A DNA stretch of 60,038 bases, taken from positions 1 through 60,038 of the forward strand of contig JACQYF010000008.1 of NCBI GenBank assembly GCA_016208315.1, given 5' to 3'. Under the pieces are notes generated by a model that saw only the letters and a list, made by a program, of their open reading frames with translations, was not told the DNA's origin and did not search any database. The DNA is from Chloroflexota bacterium. GTDB lineage: Bacteria > Chloroflexota > Anaerolineae > UBA4142. Both the position numbers and the translations under genes were made by a program. Positions 52,237 through 59,228 of the stretch are shown here, piece after piece (position 1 is the stretch's first letter; every line of letters begins with the position of its first letter).

Positions 52237-53301
52237 ATGATTTTTCTTTTTGTCTTTGCCACCGCCTTTTTGGTCGCGCTTGGGATCACACCGCTGGCCG
52301 CTCGTCTCGCCCCTCGCCTCGGCACGATGGATCAGCCCGCCGCGCGCCGCATCCACCATGTCCCCATGCCGCGCTTTGGCGGGCTGCCGCTGTTCGTTGC
52401 GTTCTTCGCCGCCGTCGCCGTCTCGCTCGTCTATCCGCGCAGCGATCAATACGAACTCCTCCGGTTGGGCGGCTTGTTCGGCGGCGCGGTCGTGCTTTTT
52501 TTCGTCGGCGCGTACGACGATCATCGCGAACTCAAGGCGCTGCCCCAGTTGCTCGCGCAAATCATCGCGGCGAGTATGGCCGTCGGCGCGGGCGTGCTGA
52601 TTCGCGAGGTCAATAGTCCGCTCGGCGGGCTGCTCAAATTCGAAACTTGGTTCGCGGTCTTGTTCACCGTCTTCTGGATCGTCGGCATGGCGAACACCGT
52701 GAACTGGCTCGACGGCATTGACGGTTTGGCCGGCGGTGTCGTCGCCATTGCCGGGGTCTTTCTCTTTATCCACGCCCTGCGCCAGGAGCAATATTCGATT
52801 GCGCTCCTCGCCGCCGCGCTCGTCGGCGCGGTATTGGGATTTCTCCCGTTCAACTTTTCGCCGGCCAGGATTTTCTTAGGCACGGCGGGCGCGCTGGTGC
52901 TCGGGTATGCGCTCTCCGTCCTCTCGATCATTGGCGCGGCACGCGTCGCGTTCGCGCTCTTGCTCCTGGGCATACCGATTATGGATGTGGCCTGGCAAAT
53001 CGTCAGCCGCGTCCGGTTAGGCACATCCCCCTTTTCCCCGACCCGCACGCACCTGCACCATCGCCTGCTCGACGCGGGACTGTCGCAGCGCACGATCGTT
53101 TTGCTGTATTATGGCTTCACGGCCATTTCCGGCTTGCTCGCGCTCGTCCTCCCGCTCGGATTCTACAAGCTGATCGCGCTGGTGGTCATCGGCTTCGGCG
53201 CGCTGCTGCTGCTGATCCGAATGAGCCAACGAGCCGACGACAGACCACCGACGACAGACCACCGACAAACGACAGAGGTCAACAAAATACCGCGAGCATG
53301 A
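52237..53301 (+). CDS. WecA/TagO-like undecaprenyl-phosphate sugar-1-phosphate transferase
   Basis: 354 residues, about ten helices. Transfers a sugar phosphate to undecaprenyl phosphate, starting polysaccharide synthesis. Seen: GAYDDHRELKALPQ, NTVNWLDGIDGLAGG, and HLHHRL near the C-terminus. The FLGD(S/T)G segment found in the family reads FLGTAGALVLG: the Asp is replaced by Thr. In MraY this Asp is important, so this is a notable change. The C-terminal tail DDRPPTTDHRQTTE is encoded by a tandem repeat and is probably not part of the fold. Divergent from the TPR gene. Confidence 0.85.
   Translation: MIFLFVFATAFLVALGITPLAARLAPRLGTMDQPAARRIHHVPMPRFGGLPLFVAFFAAVAVSLVYPRSDQYELLRLGGLFGGAVVLFFVGAYDDHRELKALPQLLAQIIAASMAVGAGVLIREVNSPLGGLLKFETWFAVLFTVFWIVGMANTVNWLDGIDGLAGGVVAIAGVFLFIHALRQEQYSIALLAAALVGAVLGFLPFNFSPARIFLGTAGALVLGYALSVLSIIGAARVAFALLLLGIPIMDVAWQIVSRVRLGTSPFSPTRTHLHHRLLDAGLSQRTIVLLYYGFTAISGLLALVLPLGFYKLIALVVIGFGALLLLIRMSQRADDRPPTTDHRQTTEVNKIPRA
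53240..53275. repeat. ACGACAGACCACCG tandem repeat encoding the tail of the transferase
   Basis: Two adjacent copies of ACGACAGACCACCG then ACAAACGACAGAGG, in the last codons of the upstream gene. Border-repeat pattern; direct only. Confidence 0.75.
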
Positions 53302-53318
53302 CCCGCGGTATTTTACTT
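53284..53318 (+). terminator. Terminator of the transferase gene
   Basis: Eleven-bp perfect stem AAAATACCGCG/CGCGGTATTTT (53284-53294 with 53304-53314); the gene's TGA lies in the loop; T-run inside the right arm. Works between convergent genes. Confidence 0.85.
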
Positions 53319-53332
53319 TGATCCTCTCTCCT

Positions 53333-54085
53333 TCACCTTTTTCTTTTGACCCGATACTCTACGCGCTTGCCACTTACCCGTTCAACCGTGCGCTCGACAA
53401 GCCAGAGCAGCAGCGCGACCGCGCCGTTCACGACGACCGCGATCCCCAGCGCGACTGTGAGCGCATCGAGCGTCTGACGCGCAAGGACGACCAGGTTCGA
53501 CGGCACGCGGGGCGTCCAGCCCATCAGGAACAAGAGCGCCACGCCTAGCCCAAAAAACGTAATCACCGGGCCCCAGGGCTCGCGGTCCGACGCGCTCGGA
53601 ATCATCGCGGTGCTGACGGCGAAGATCAGATACAGGTCGAGCCACGTCGTCCAATCGTACGCGTATTCGGCGACGCGGCGCACCATTTGTTCCGGCGACA
53701 GGCCGCTCTCCGGCGAAATGCCAAATCCCCAGCTCACCAACAACCAGATCGCGCCCACGCCGACGATAAAGGGCGCCACGCCGATCACACTCTCGCGAAT
53801 CGGGTCGCTGCGCTCAATATTCACCGAGCCGAGCGAGATTTGACTCCTTTTGACGCGCCCGATGCCAACGTTCATGCCGTTCGTGCGGACGAGCAACAGC
53901 TTGGCTACCACGTAATGGCTGGCTTCGTGCAGCAGCACCCCCGGCCACAGCAGATAGAAAAGCAAGCGAACCCCACAGCCGGGCTTGCCCGTCAAAATCA
54001 ATGCCAGGCCCTGAATATGGCGATGCAGCCATTGCTGGAGCAAGATCGTCAGGGTGAAGACGAGGACAAAGACAAGAATGGACAT
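53333..54085 (-). CDS. Membrane metalloprotease-like protein (HEASH motif)
   Basis: 250 residues, six or so helices. LWPGVLLHEASHYVVAKLL holds a HExxH zinc motif within a membrane helix, as in site-2/M50 proteases; a later D-containing segment SASDREPW may be the third ligand. Shorter than usual M50 and lacking a PDZ domain. Possibly an intramembrane protease; the partner or substrate is not evident. C-terminal is strongly basic. Confidence 0.7.
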   Translation of the reverse strand: MSILVFVLVFTLTILLQQWLHRHIQGLALILTGKPGCGVRLLFYLLWPGVLLHEASHYVVAKLLLVRTNGMNVGIGRVKRSQISLGSVNIERSDPIRESVIGVAPFIVGVGAIWLLVSWGFGISPESGLSPEQMVRRVAEYAYDWTTWLDLYLIFAVSTAMIPSASDREPWGPVITFFGLGVALLFLMGWTPRVPSNLVVLARQTLDALTVALGIAVVVNGAVALLLWLVERTVERVSGKRVEYRVKRKR

Positions 54086-54091
54086 GGAAGG

Positions 54092-54178
54092 AATGAAACG
54101 TGAAACGTAAAACGTGAAACGTAAAACGTAACCACTCGCACCGTGTTCATTACGTTTTACGTTTCACGCTTTACTTTA
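54092..54178. repeat. Self-similar hairpin of GTGAAAC/GTAAAAC units (second locus)
   Basis: Left arm 54092-54132 (ATGAAACGTGAAACGTAAAA, CGTGAAACGTAAAACGTAA), right arm 54149-54178 (CATTACGTTTTACGTTTCAC, GCTTTAC). Same unit as at 19347-19453. Ends at the tpiA stop. Confidence 0.92.
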
Positions 54179-54938
54179 GCGCCGCCTTGCAGATCGCGCC
54201 AAAATCCGCCGCGATGAGACTCGCACCGCCCACGAGCGCGCCGTCAATCTCCGGCTGCAACAAAAACTCGGCTGCGTTCTTGGCCGTGACGCTGCCGCCG
54301 TATTGGATGCGGACCGCTTGCGCGGTTGGCTCGTCGTACAGGTCGGCGAGCGCGCCGCGAATCGTCAAGCCAATGATCGCGTTCGCGCCCGCGCCGCTCG
54401 CGGCTTTGCCCGTGCCAATTGCCCAGATCGGCTCATAGGCGCTGACGATGCCGCGCGCCTGATCGACCGATAGGCCCTCGAACGCGGCGCGGACCTGCGC
54501 GCCGACGATCGCGGCCGTTTGCCCCGCTTCGTTTTGCGCGAGGTTCTCGCCCACGCAGACGATGGGGCGCAGATGGTAACGCAGCGCGGCCTTGATCTTT
54601 TTGTTGACCGTCTCGTCCGTCTCGCCGAAATACTGCCGCCGTTCCGAGTGACCGATGATGACGTAATCGCAAATTTCATTCAGCATCGGCCCAGAAACCT
54701 CGCCGGTGTACGCGCCTTTCGGCTCCCAAAACAGATTCTGCGCGCCGACCTTGATCGGCGTTCCGGCGACCAAGCTCGCCACCTCGGGAATCGAAACGAA
54801 GGGCGGACAGAGCACAATCTCCACCTTACCCGTCGCAGCGAGAGCGACCAGATCGGCACGCAGCGCATTCGTCAACTCGCGCGCCTCGGCAATCGTCTTG
54901 TTCATCTTCCAGTTGCCCGCAATGATAGGGGTACGCAT
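54171..54938 (-). CDS. tpiA: Triose-phosphate isomerase
   Basis: 255 residues. Interconverts dihydroxyacetone phosphate and glyceraldehyde 3-phosphate. AGNWKMNKT with the substrate Lys, catalytic His in VIIGHSERRQYFGE, catalytic Glu in YEPIWAIGTGK, and YGGSV at the phosphate site. Full length. Stands between two self-similar hairpins; no glycolytic neighbour. Confidence 0.97.
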   Translation of the reverse strand: MRTPIIAGNWKMNKTIAEARELTNALRADLVALAATGKVEIVLCPPFVSIPEVASLVAGTPIKVGAQNLFWEPKGAYTGEVSGPMLNEICDYVIIGHSERRQYFGETDETVNKKIKAALRYHLRPIVCVGENLAQNEAGQTAAIVGAQVRAAFEGLSVDQARGIVSAYEPIWAIGTGKAASGAGANAIIGLTIRGALADLYDEPTAQAVRIQYGGSVTAKNAAEFLLQPEIDGALVGGASLIAADFGAICKAALK

Positions 54939-54950
54939 TACGACAGTCTC

Positions 54951-55056
54951 CAGTAATCAGTATTCAGTGAACAGTAAACAGTAAACAGTGAACAGTAAAC
55001 AGTGAACAGTGAAGACTGAAGACTGTTTACTGTTCACTGTTTACTGTTTACTGCAC
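54951..55056. repeat. Self-similar hairpin of GTGAACAGTAAACA units
   Basis: Left arm 54951-55024 (CAGTGAACAGTAAACAGTAA, ACAGTGAACAGTGAAGACTG), right arm 55020-55056 (GACTGTTTACTGTTCACTGT, TTACTGTTTACTGCACTCAG). The longest of the border repeats. Confidence 0.94.
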
Positions 55057-55818
55057 TCAGTGATCCGCGATCCAGCGCAAATGCCACGCGTAGGCGGCGA
55101 TAATCAAAGTCAAGAGATACAACGAACGCAGGTAGACGTGCAGACCGAGCATTCCTTCCTGCGCGGGCGGCGCCAGTTCGAGGCGGCGCAGGTCCAGCGT
55201 GAACAGGAATCCGGCGACGACCAAAATCACCATGCCGATACCGACCGAAGCCGCCACGACCTTGAGGGGCTGCACGAACCCGGGCGTCTGGTAGAGATAG
55301 GTCATGTACCGCACGTACAGCAACAGGCCGTGAAAAAAAAGCAGCGCGACCAGAGTATAAATGTAAATATCGCGCAGGAGATTGTACGTGGCCACCAGGT
55401 TGAAACTGACCAGGTATAACAGCAAAACAAAGATCAGCGCGTTGACGGCCACCGTAATCCCGGCCGACCATGCCGTCACGTTGCTCAGCACGCCCCAGGC
55501 GCGTGGGTGGTCCCACGTTTCGGCGACGAGCATCGGCGGCACGAGAAAAGACAGCATGTAGCCGACAAAGGCCACCAACGTCACCAGGACGATCAGGACG
55601 GACGCCTCGTTCGAACCATGTGGCGACCAAAAACTAGAGGCGGACCAGGCCTCCTCCAAATACAATAAGGCCAGCGCGAAGGATGAATAGATCGCAAACG
55701 GACGATGTTGTTTCAGGATAGGCGCCAAATCCAATGCGGACAAACTCACCTCCGGCGGAAACAAAAAGGGGCAAACCGCGTGGCTCGCGATTTGCCCGAT
55801 CGAACGGTGAAAATTCAA
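55057..55818 (-). CDS. Multi-pass membrane protein of unknown function
   Basis: 253 residues with about six hydrophobic segments (IYSSFALALLYLEEAW, LIVLVTLVAFVGYMLSFL, ALIFVLLLYLVSFNLVATY, IYTLVALLFFHGLLLYV, VGIGMVILVVAGFLFTL, LYLLTLIIAAYAWHL). No motif I recognise. The stop region comes from the repeat downstream. The start overlaps the stop of the YtxH gene by 4 bases (ATGA), so it belongs to a small membrane operon. Confidence 0.7.
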   Translation of the reverse strand: MNFHRSIGQIASHAVCPFLFPPEVSLSALDLAPILKQHRPFAIYSSFALALLYLEEAWSASSFWSPHGSNEASVLIVLVTLVAFVGYMLSFLVPPMLVAETWDHPRAWGVLSNVTAWSAGITVAVNALIFVLLLYLVSFNLVATYNLLRDIYIYTLVALLFFHGLLLYVRYMTYLYQTPGFVQPLKVVAASVGIGMVILVVAGFLFTLDLRRLELAPPAQEGMLGLHVYLRSLYLLTLIIAAYAWHLRWIADH

Positions 55819-56189
55819 GCGGCTGGCTCTTGGCGTTCTTTGTCGGATTGAAAGCGCGCCGTTAATTCCTCGCGCTTTTTGGCCGCGGCCTCTTTCCCCT
55901 CGTCCAGCGCTTCTTGCAAACGGGATTTCTTCTCTTCCAGCACGAGCCGACCTCGCTCCTGGGCTTCCGTCGCGCGCGTGCGCGCTTGCGCGGCCAATTC
56001 CTCGGCGCGCCGGCGCGCTTCCTCGGTCGTTTGGGTCATGCGGCCTTGCAGTTCAATCCCGCGCTCTCGAATTTCCTCCCGCGTCTCTTCGCCCGCTTGC
56101 GGAGCCAAGAGCAGCGCCGCCGCCGCCCCGGCCAGAGCGCCGAGCAAAAAGCCGGTAAAGAATTCCCATCCGTGACCGTCATCACTCAT
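55815..56189 (-). CDS. YtxH-domain protein
   Basis: 124 residues. GHGWEFFTGFLLGALAGAAAALLLAPQAGEETREEIRERG is the YtxH pattern: a glycine/alanine-rich membrane helix ending LLxAPxxGxxTR, then a long charged coiled coil to the end. Family role is linked to general stress in Bacillus but unproven. Translationally coupled to the following membrane gene. Confidence 0.85.
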   Translation of the reverse strand: MSDDGHGWEFFTGFLLGALAGAAAALLLAPQAGEETREEIRERGIELQGRMTQTTEEARRRAEELAAQARTRATEAQERGRLVLEEKKSRLQEALDEGKEAAAKKREELTARFQSDKERQEPAA

Positions 56190-56250
56190 TTTGCAACTCC
56201 TTTTTTAAACGCGAACGTGATGCAACGATTTTCGAACCGATCGCCCGAAC

Positions 56251-56541
56251 TCAAGATCCGCCGCGGCGGGTCAGAATGCGTAAGGCCTGCGCGACGCCCG
56301 TCGCGAAACTCGAGAGGCGTACCACCGGGGTGACCAAATTCTCGCTGACAAAGGTCGTCGTCCCGCGCACCGTCCGTACCGTCTCATCCGCCGAATTGAG
56401 GATCGGCTTGATTTCGTCGCGCAAGAGGCGAGCCAAACTGCGGACTTCGAGGATCAGGATGATCAGGACGATGCCGATGACGAGCGATTCGATCGCGAGT
56501 AAGACGATAGCCAGGTCACGCACGAAGGATAGGGCAGTCAC
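56251..56541 (-). CDS. Small membrane protein (DUF948-like)
   Basis: 96 residues with one long N-terminal membrane helix (LAIVLLAIESLVIGIVLIILILEV) and an amphipathic region (RDEIKPILNSADETVRTVRG, TTFVSENLVTPVV). Similar to DUF948/general-stress proteins that neighbour YtxH proteins. Family call is tentative. Precedes the YtxH gene in the same direction. Confidence 0.6.
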   Translation of the reverse strand: MTALSFVRDLAIVLLAIESLVIGIVLIILILEVRSLARLLRDEIKPILNSADETVRTVRGTTTFVSENLVTPVVRLSSFATGVAQALRILTRRGGS

Positions 56542-56596
56542 TCGACCTCACTTTCGCGGGCGATTATAGCATAGTTTGAAAACGCACGCAACCGCG

Positions 56597-56854
56597 TCAA
56601 CGCCGCCAGGCGCGCACCGCGAACAAACTCGCCCAACTGACCAGGGTGCCCTCGACGAGATTTACCGGGCCGATGTTGAACAGCGACAGGCCGATCGAGC
56701 TGCCCAGCCATTGCCCGAGCGCAAAACCGGCCAGCCCGGTGACCCAGTACAGCGGAATACGCGCCCATCCTCGACCGAAGACCAGATAAAAGACCAGGCC
56801 GTAAAGACTGCCAATGACAAAGGCAAGGACGAGGGAAGGCGAGAACATAGTCAA
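56597..56854 (-). CDS. Small hydrophobic membrane protein
   Basis: 85 residues (83 from the inner ATG at 56848), three hydrophobic stretches: LVLAFVIGSLYGLVFYLVFG, IPLYWVTGLAGFALGQWLG and TLVSWASLFAV. No family recognised. First in the small membrane series 56.8-55 kb. Confidence 0.6.
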   Translation of the reverse strand: MTMFSPSLVLAFVIGSLYGLVFYLVFGRGWARIPLYWVTGLAGFALGQWLGSSIGLSLFNIGPVNLVEGTLVSWASLFAVRAWRR

Positions 56855-56932
56855 TTAGGCAATTAGGCAATTAGGCAAGCAGGCAAATAGGTCGCCACGA
56901 CCGAGCAATGCCTGATTGCCTGATTACAGATT
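56850..56932. repeat. Self-similar hairpin of AATTAGGCA units
   Basis: Left arm 56850-56888 (TCAATTAGGCAATTAGGCAA and AGCAGGCAAATAG), right arm 56905-56932 (CAATGCCTGATTGCCTGATTA). Between the small membrane gene and mnmA. Related short units (AATCAGGCAATCAG) occur at 1183-1198. Confidence 0.9.
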
Positions 56933-56935
56933 GCG

Positions 56936-56952
56936 CGGACGAACTTGGTCCG
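56936..56952. repeat. CGGACGAAC hairpin after mnmA
   Basis: CGGACGAACTTGGTCCG; differs by one base from the hairpin inside the desulfurase gene at 59876-59892 (CGGACGAACTTCGTCCG). Confidence 0.7.
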
Positions 56953-56953
56953 A

Positions 56954-58063
56954 CTACTCCCCAGTTACCTGAATAATTCCACTACCAAGGCATACTTCGC
57001 CGTCGTAAAAGACCGCGGCCTGGCCGGGAGTAATATCACGCAACGGTTCATCGAATACCACGCGCGCTCCCTCCCCTGTTGCTAACGGGGGAGGGCCGGG
57101 GTGGGGGTAAATAGTTGCATGCGCCTCCGCCGCGCGATAGCGGATCTTGACCGTCACGCGCATCGGTTCCGATGGCAGCTCCCCCGCGATCCAATTCACG
57201 CCGCCGGCGATCAGTTCGCGCTTGCCCAACTCCGCCGCGCGACCGACGACTACCGTGTTCCGCGCCGCGTCGAGCGCGAGCACGTAGAGCGGCTCGCCCA
57301 CCGCAAACCCCAGCCCTTTCCGCTGACCGATCGTGTAATTTGCGAGTCCGTCATGATGGCCGAGGACATTCCCGCGCGTATCCACGATGTTGCCCCGAAC
57401 CAAGGCCGAAGGGATATTGCGCTGCAAGAAATTGCGATAGTTCCCATCGGCGATGAAACACAAATCCTGGCTCTCGCGCTTTTCCGCGACCCGCAAGCCG
57501 AAGCGCCGCGCCATGGCGCGCGTCTCCTCTTTTGTGAACTCGCCCAGCGGGAACATCGCGCGCGCCAAATGTTCCTGATTCAGGATCGAGAGTGCGTACG
57601 ACTGATCCTTCTTCGGATCAAGTCCTTTGAGCAATTCGAACTTGCCCTCGCGCTCGCGCACGCGGGCGTAATGACCCGTCGCCAAATAATCCGCGCCCAG
57701 CGCCCGCGCCTTGTCCAGCAGCGCGCCGAATTTGATTTGGCGATTGCACTCCAGGCATGGATTCGGCGTCACCCCGCGGGCATATCCGTCGAGAAAGAAA
57801 TCCACGACGTGCGCCTTGAACGCCGCTTCGAAATTCAAAAGATAAAACGGGATACCCAGCTTCTGGCACACGCCGCGCGCGTCCGCCACGGCCTCGGGGG
57901 AGCAGCAGCGATTCGCCGCGAACCGGTCGTCACCTTCACCCTCAGCCCACAGCCGCATCATCATGCCAATGACATGATAACCGCGCTCGACCAAGAGCGC
58001 GGCAGTTGTCGAACTATCCACGCCGCCGCTCATCGCGACGACGACCATCTTGCTATCGTTCAC
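56954..58063 (-). CDS. mnmA: tRNA-specific 2-thiouridylase
   Basis: 369 residues. Thiolates U34 of tRNA using sulfur passed from a cysteine desulfurase. PP-loop [14 protein letters not shown], catalytic cysteines in [12 protein letters not shown] and [16 protein letters not shown], and C-terminal beta-barrel. In the barrel (residues about 316-334) there is an in-frame palindrome-encoded segment [15 protein letters not shown] not expected in the family. The desulfurase partial gene at the right edge could supply its sulfur. Confidence 0.94.
   Translation of the reverse strand: MNDSKMVVVAMSGGVDSSTTAALLVERGYHVIGMMMRLWAEGEGDDRFAANRCCSPEAVADARGVCQKLGIPFYLLNFEAAFKAHVVDFFLDGYARGVTPNPCLECNRQIKFGALLDKARALGADYLATGHYARVREREGKFELLKGLDPKKDQSYALSILNQEHLARAMFPLGEFTKEETRAMARRFGLRVAEKRESQDLCFIADGNYRNFLQRNIPSALVRGNIVDTRGNVLGHHDGLANYTIGQRKGLGFAVGEPLYVLALDAARNTVVVGRAAELGKRELIAGGVNWIAGELPSEPMRVTVKIRYRAAEAHATIYPHPGPPPLATGEGARVVFDEPLRDITPGQAAVFYDGEVCLGSGIIQVTGE
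57066..57109. repeat. In-frame palindromic element (TPGPSP type), copy 3, in mnmA
   Basis: CCCTCCCCTGTT paired with AACGGGGGAGGG (one mismatch), then CCGGGGTGGGGG, which is the reverse complement of the leader in copies 1 and 2. On the coding strand it is translated [14 protein letters not shown], so the orientation and frame match the other copies. Confidence 0.85.
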
Positions 58064-58096
58064 AATTAACTCTCGTCTATTCTTGACGGTGGCATC

Positions 58097-58852
58097 CTAT
58101 GCCGCCCCATTTCTCGGCGCCGCATCCACGTACACATCCAGCGAACGCTCAACGGCTTGTGCCATCAACCCCACAAAATCGCGTGTATCCCCTGCGTGCG
58201 CCTTTTCAAGCGCATCATAGTACGCGACGCGATCTTCTGCGCGCACGATAGCCGGTGGATAGCCCGCGCGCATGAGCATCAAATTCATCAACAAGCGCCC
58301 GCTGCGTCCGTTCCCATCCACGAATGGATGAATGTCCACAAGTCTGAAATGCGCCAGCGCCGCAAACTCGACGGGGTGTAACCTGTTCGCCTCGTCGGAC
58401 GCCAGCCAATGCCCAAAATCGTACATCAAACTCGGTACGGCGACTGCATCGGGCGGAACAAAATTCGAGCCGGTGATGTACACATTACCGCGACGATAAC
58501 TCCCGGCGTTTTCATCGTCAATCGTCCGCAAGACCAGCGCGTGAATCTGGCGAATCGCCATCTCCGTAAGCGGTTCGTCCTTCTGCGCCAGCGCCTCGAC
58601 AAAATCAATCGCGTGGCTGTGATTAATCACTTCGAGGTGCTCGCGTAGCGGCTTGCCGTTTACGGTGATACCGTCCAGCAGAATCGCGCGCGTCTCGGCC
58701 AACGTTATCGTCGAACCTTCAATCGCATTCGAGTGATACGTCCACGCGACGACGAAATATTCGCGCAGCTTTGCGACGATAGCGGGCGCAAGCGGACGAT
58801 GTTTATCCAACTCGATCTTCTTCGCCGTCAACCGCGCCAAATCGCTTTTCAT
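58097..58852 (-). CDS. Fic-family protein
   Basis: 251 residues. HPFVDGNGRSGR at residues 175-186 is the full Fic motif with catalytic His, so it should transfer AMP or another phosphate-containing group to a protein hydroxyl. The inhibitory motif SNAIEG (41-46) is at the N-terminus, marking a class II Fic that holds itself in check. Target unknown. It is followed closely on the 5' side by a DUF4926 gene; a partner role is possible. Confidence 0.88.
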   Translation of the reverse strand: MKSDLARLTAKKIELDKHRPLAPAIVAKLREYFVVAWTYHSNAIEGSTITLAETRAILLDGITVNGKPLREHLEVINHSHAIDFVEALAQKDEPLTEMAIRQIHALVLRTIDDENAGSYRRGNVYITGSNFVPPDAVAVPSLMYDFGHWLASDEANRLHPVEFAALAHFRLVDIHPFVDGNGRSGRLLMNLMLMRAGYPPAIVRAEDRVAYYDALEKAHAGDTRDFVGLMAQAVERSLDVYVDAAPRNGAA

Positions 58853-58887
58853 GTTTTATCCGCGAATCTCGCTAAACTTCGCCAATA

Positions 58888-59133
58888 TCAAACTGCGACC
58901 GCTGCCGAACGCACTGCGGGTCTGTCCGCGTGTGTGGGAGCACGCAAAAAGCTGCCCGGCAACGTCACAACGGCAATGGTATTGCCAAGCATATCGAAGA
59001 ACTCGACGCTGTAGCCGACCTCGCGATTTGTTACGTCATGGCGGTCCACAATTGTACCCACATCGCCTGAGCGCAGGTTCTCTTCGGGAACATCGCCCAC
59101 CAGCACAACATCACTATAGAGTTGGAAACTCAT
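58888..59133 (-). CDS. DUF4926 small protein
   Basis: 81 residues from ATG 59133; a TTG ten codons upstream is an alternative. VVLVGDVPEENLRSGDVGTIVDRH and EFFDMLGNTIAVVTLPGSFL match the DUF4926 beta-barrel pattern. Members often neighbour DUF6883 or toxin-antitoxin-like genes. Here it precedes fic by 35 bases, so they may be cotranscribed. Both flanks of the gene carry CGCGAATCTCGC, at 58861 and 59149. Confidence 0.72.
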   Translation of the reverse strand: MSFQLYSDVVLVGDVPEENLRSGDVGTIVDRHDVTNREVGYSVEFFDMLGNTIAVVTLPGSFLRAPTHADRPAVRSAAVAV

Positions 59134-59228
59134 ATACCTAACCACTTCCGCGAATCTCGCCAATTAACGCTAATCTCTTCTGCCTACGTTCACCTTCTTC
59201 TTACTTTTGCCTTTTAGCTTTTGCCTTC

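Noticed and set aside
54951..55056. CRISPR array in the GTGAACA repeats
   Set aside because: Units are 7-14 bases, contiguous and degenerate, without spacers; no cas genes nearby.
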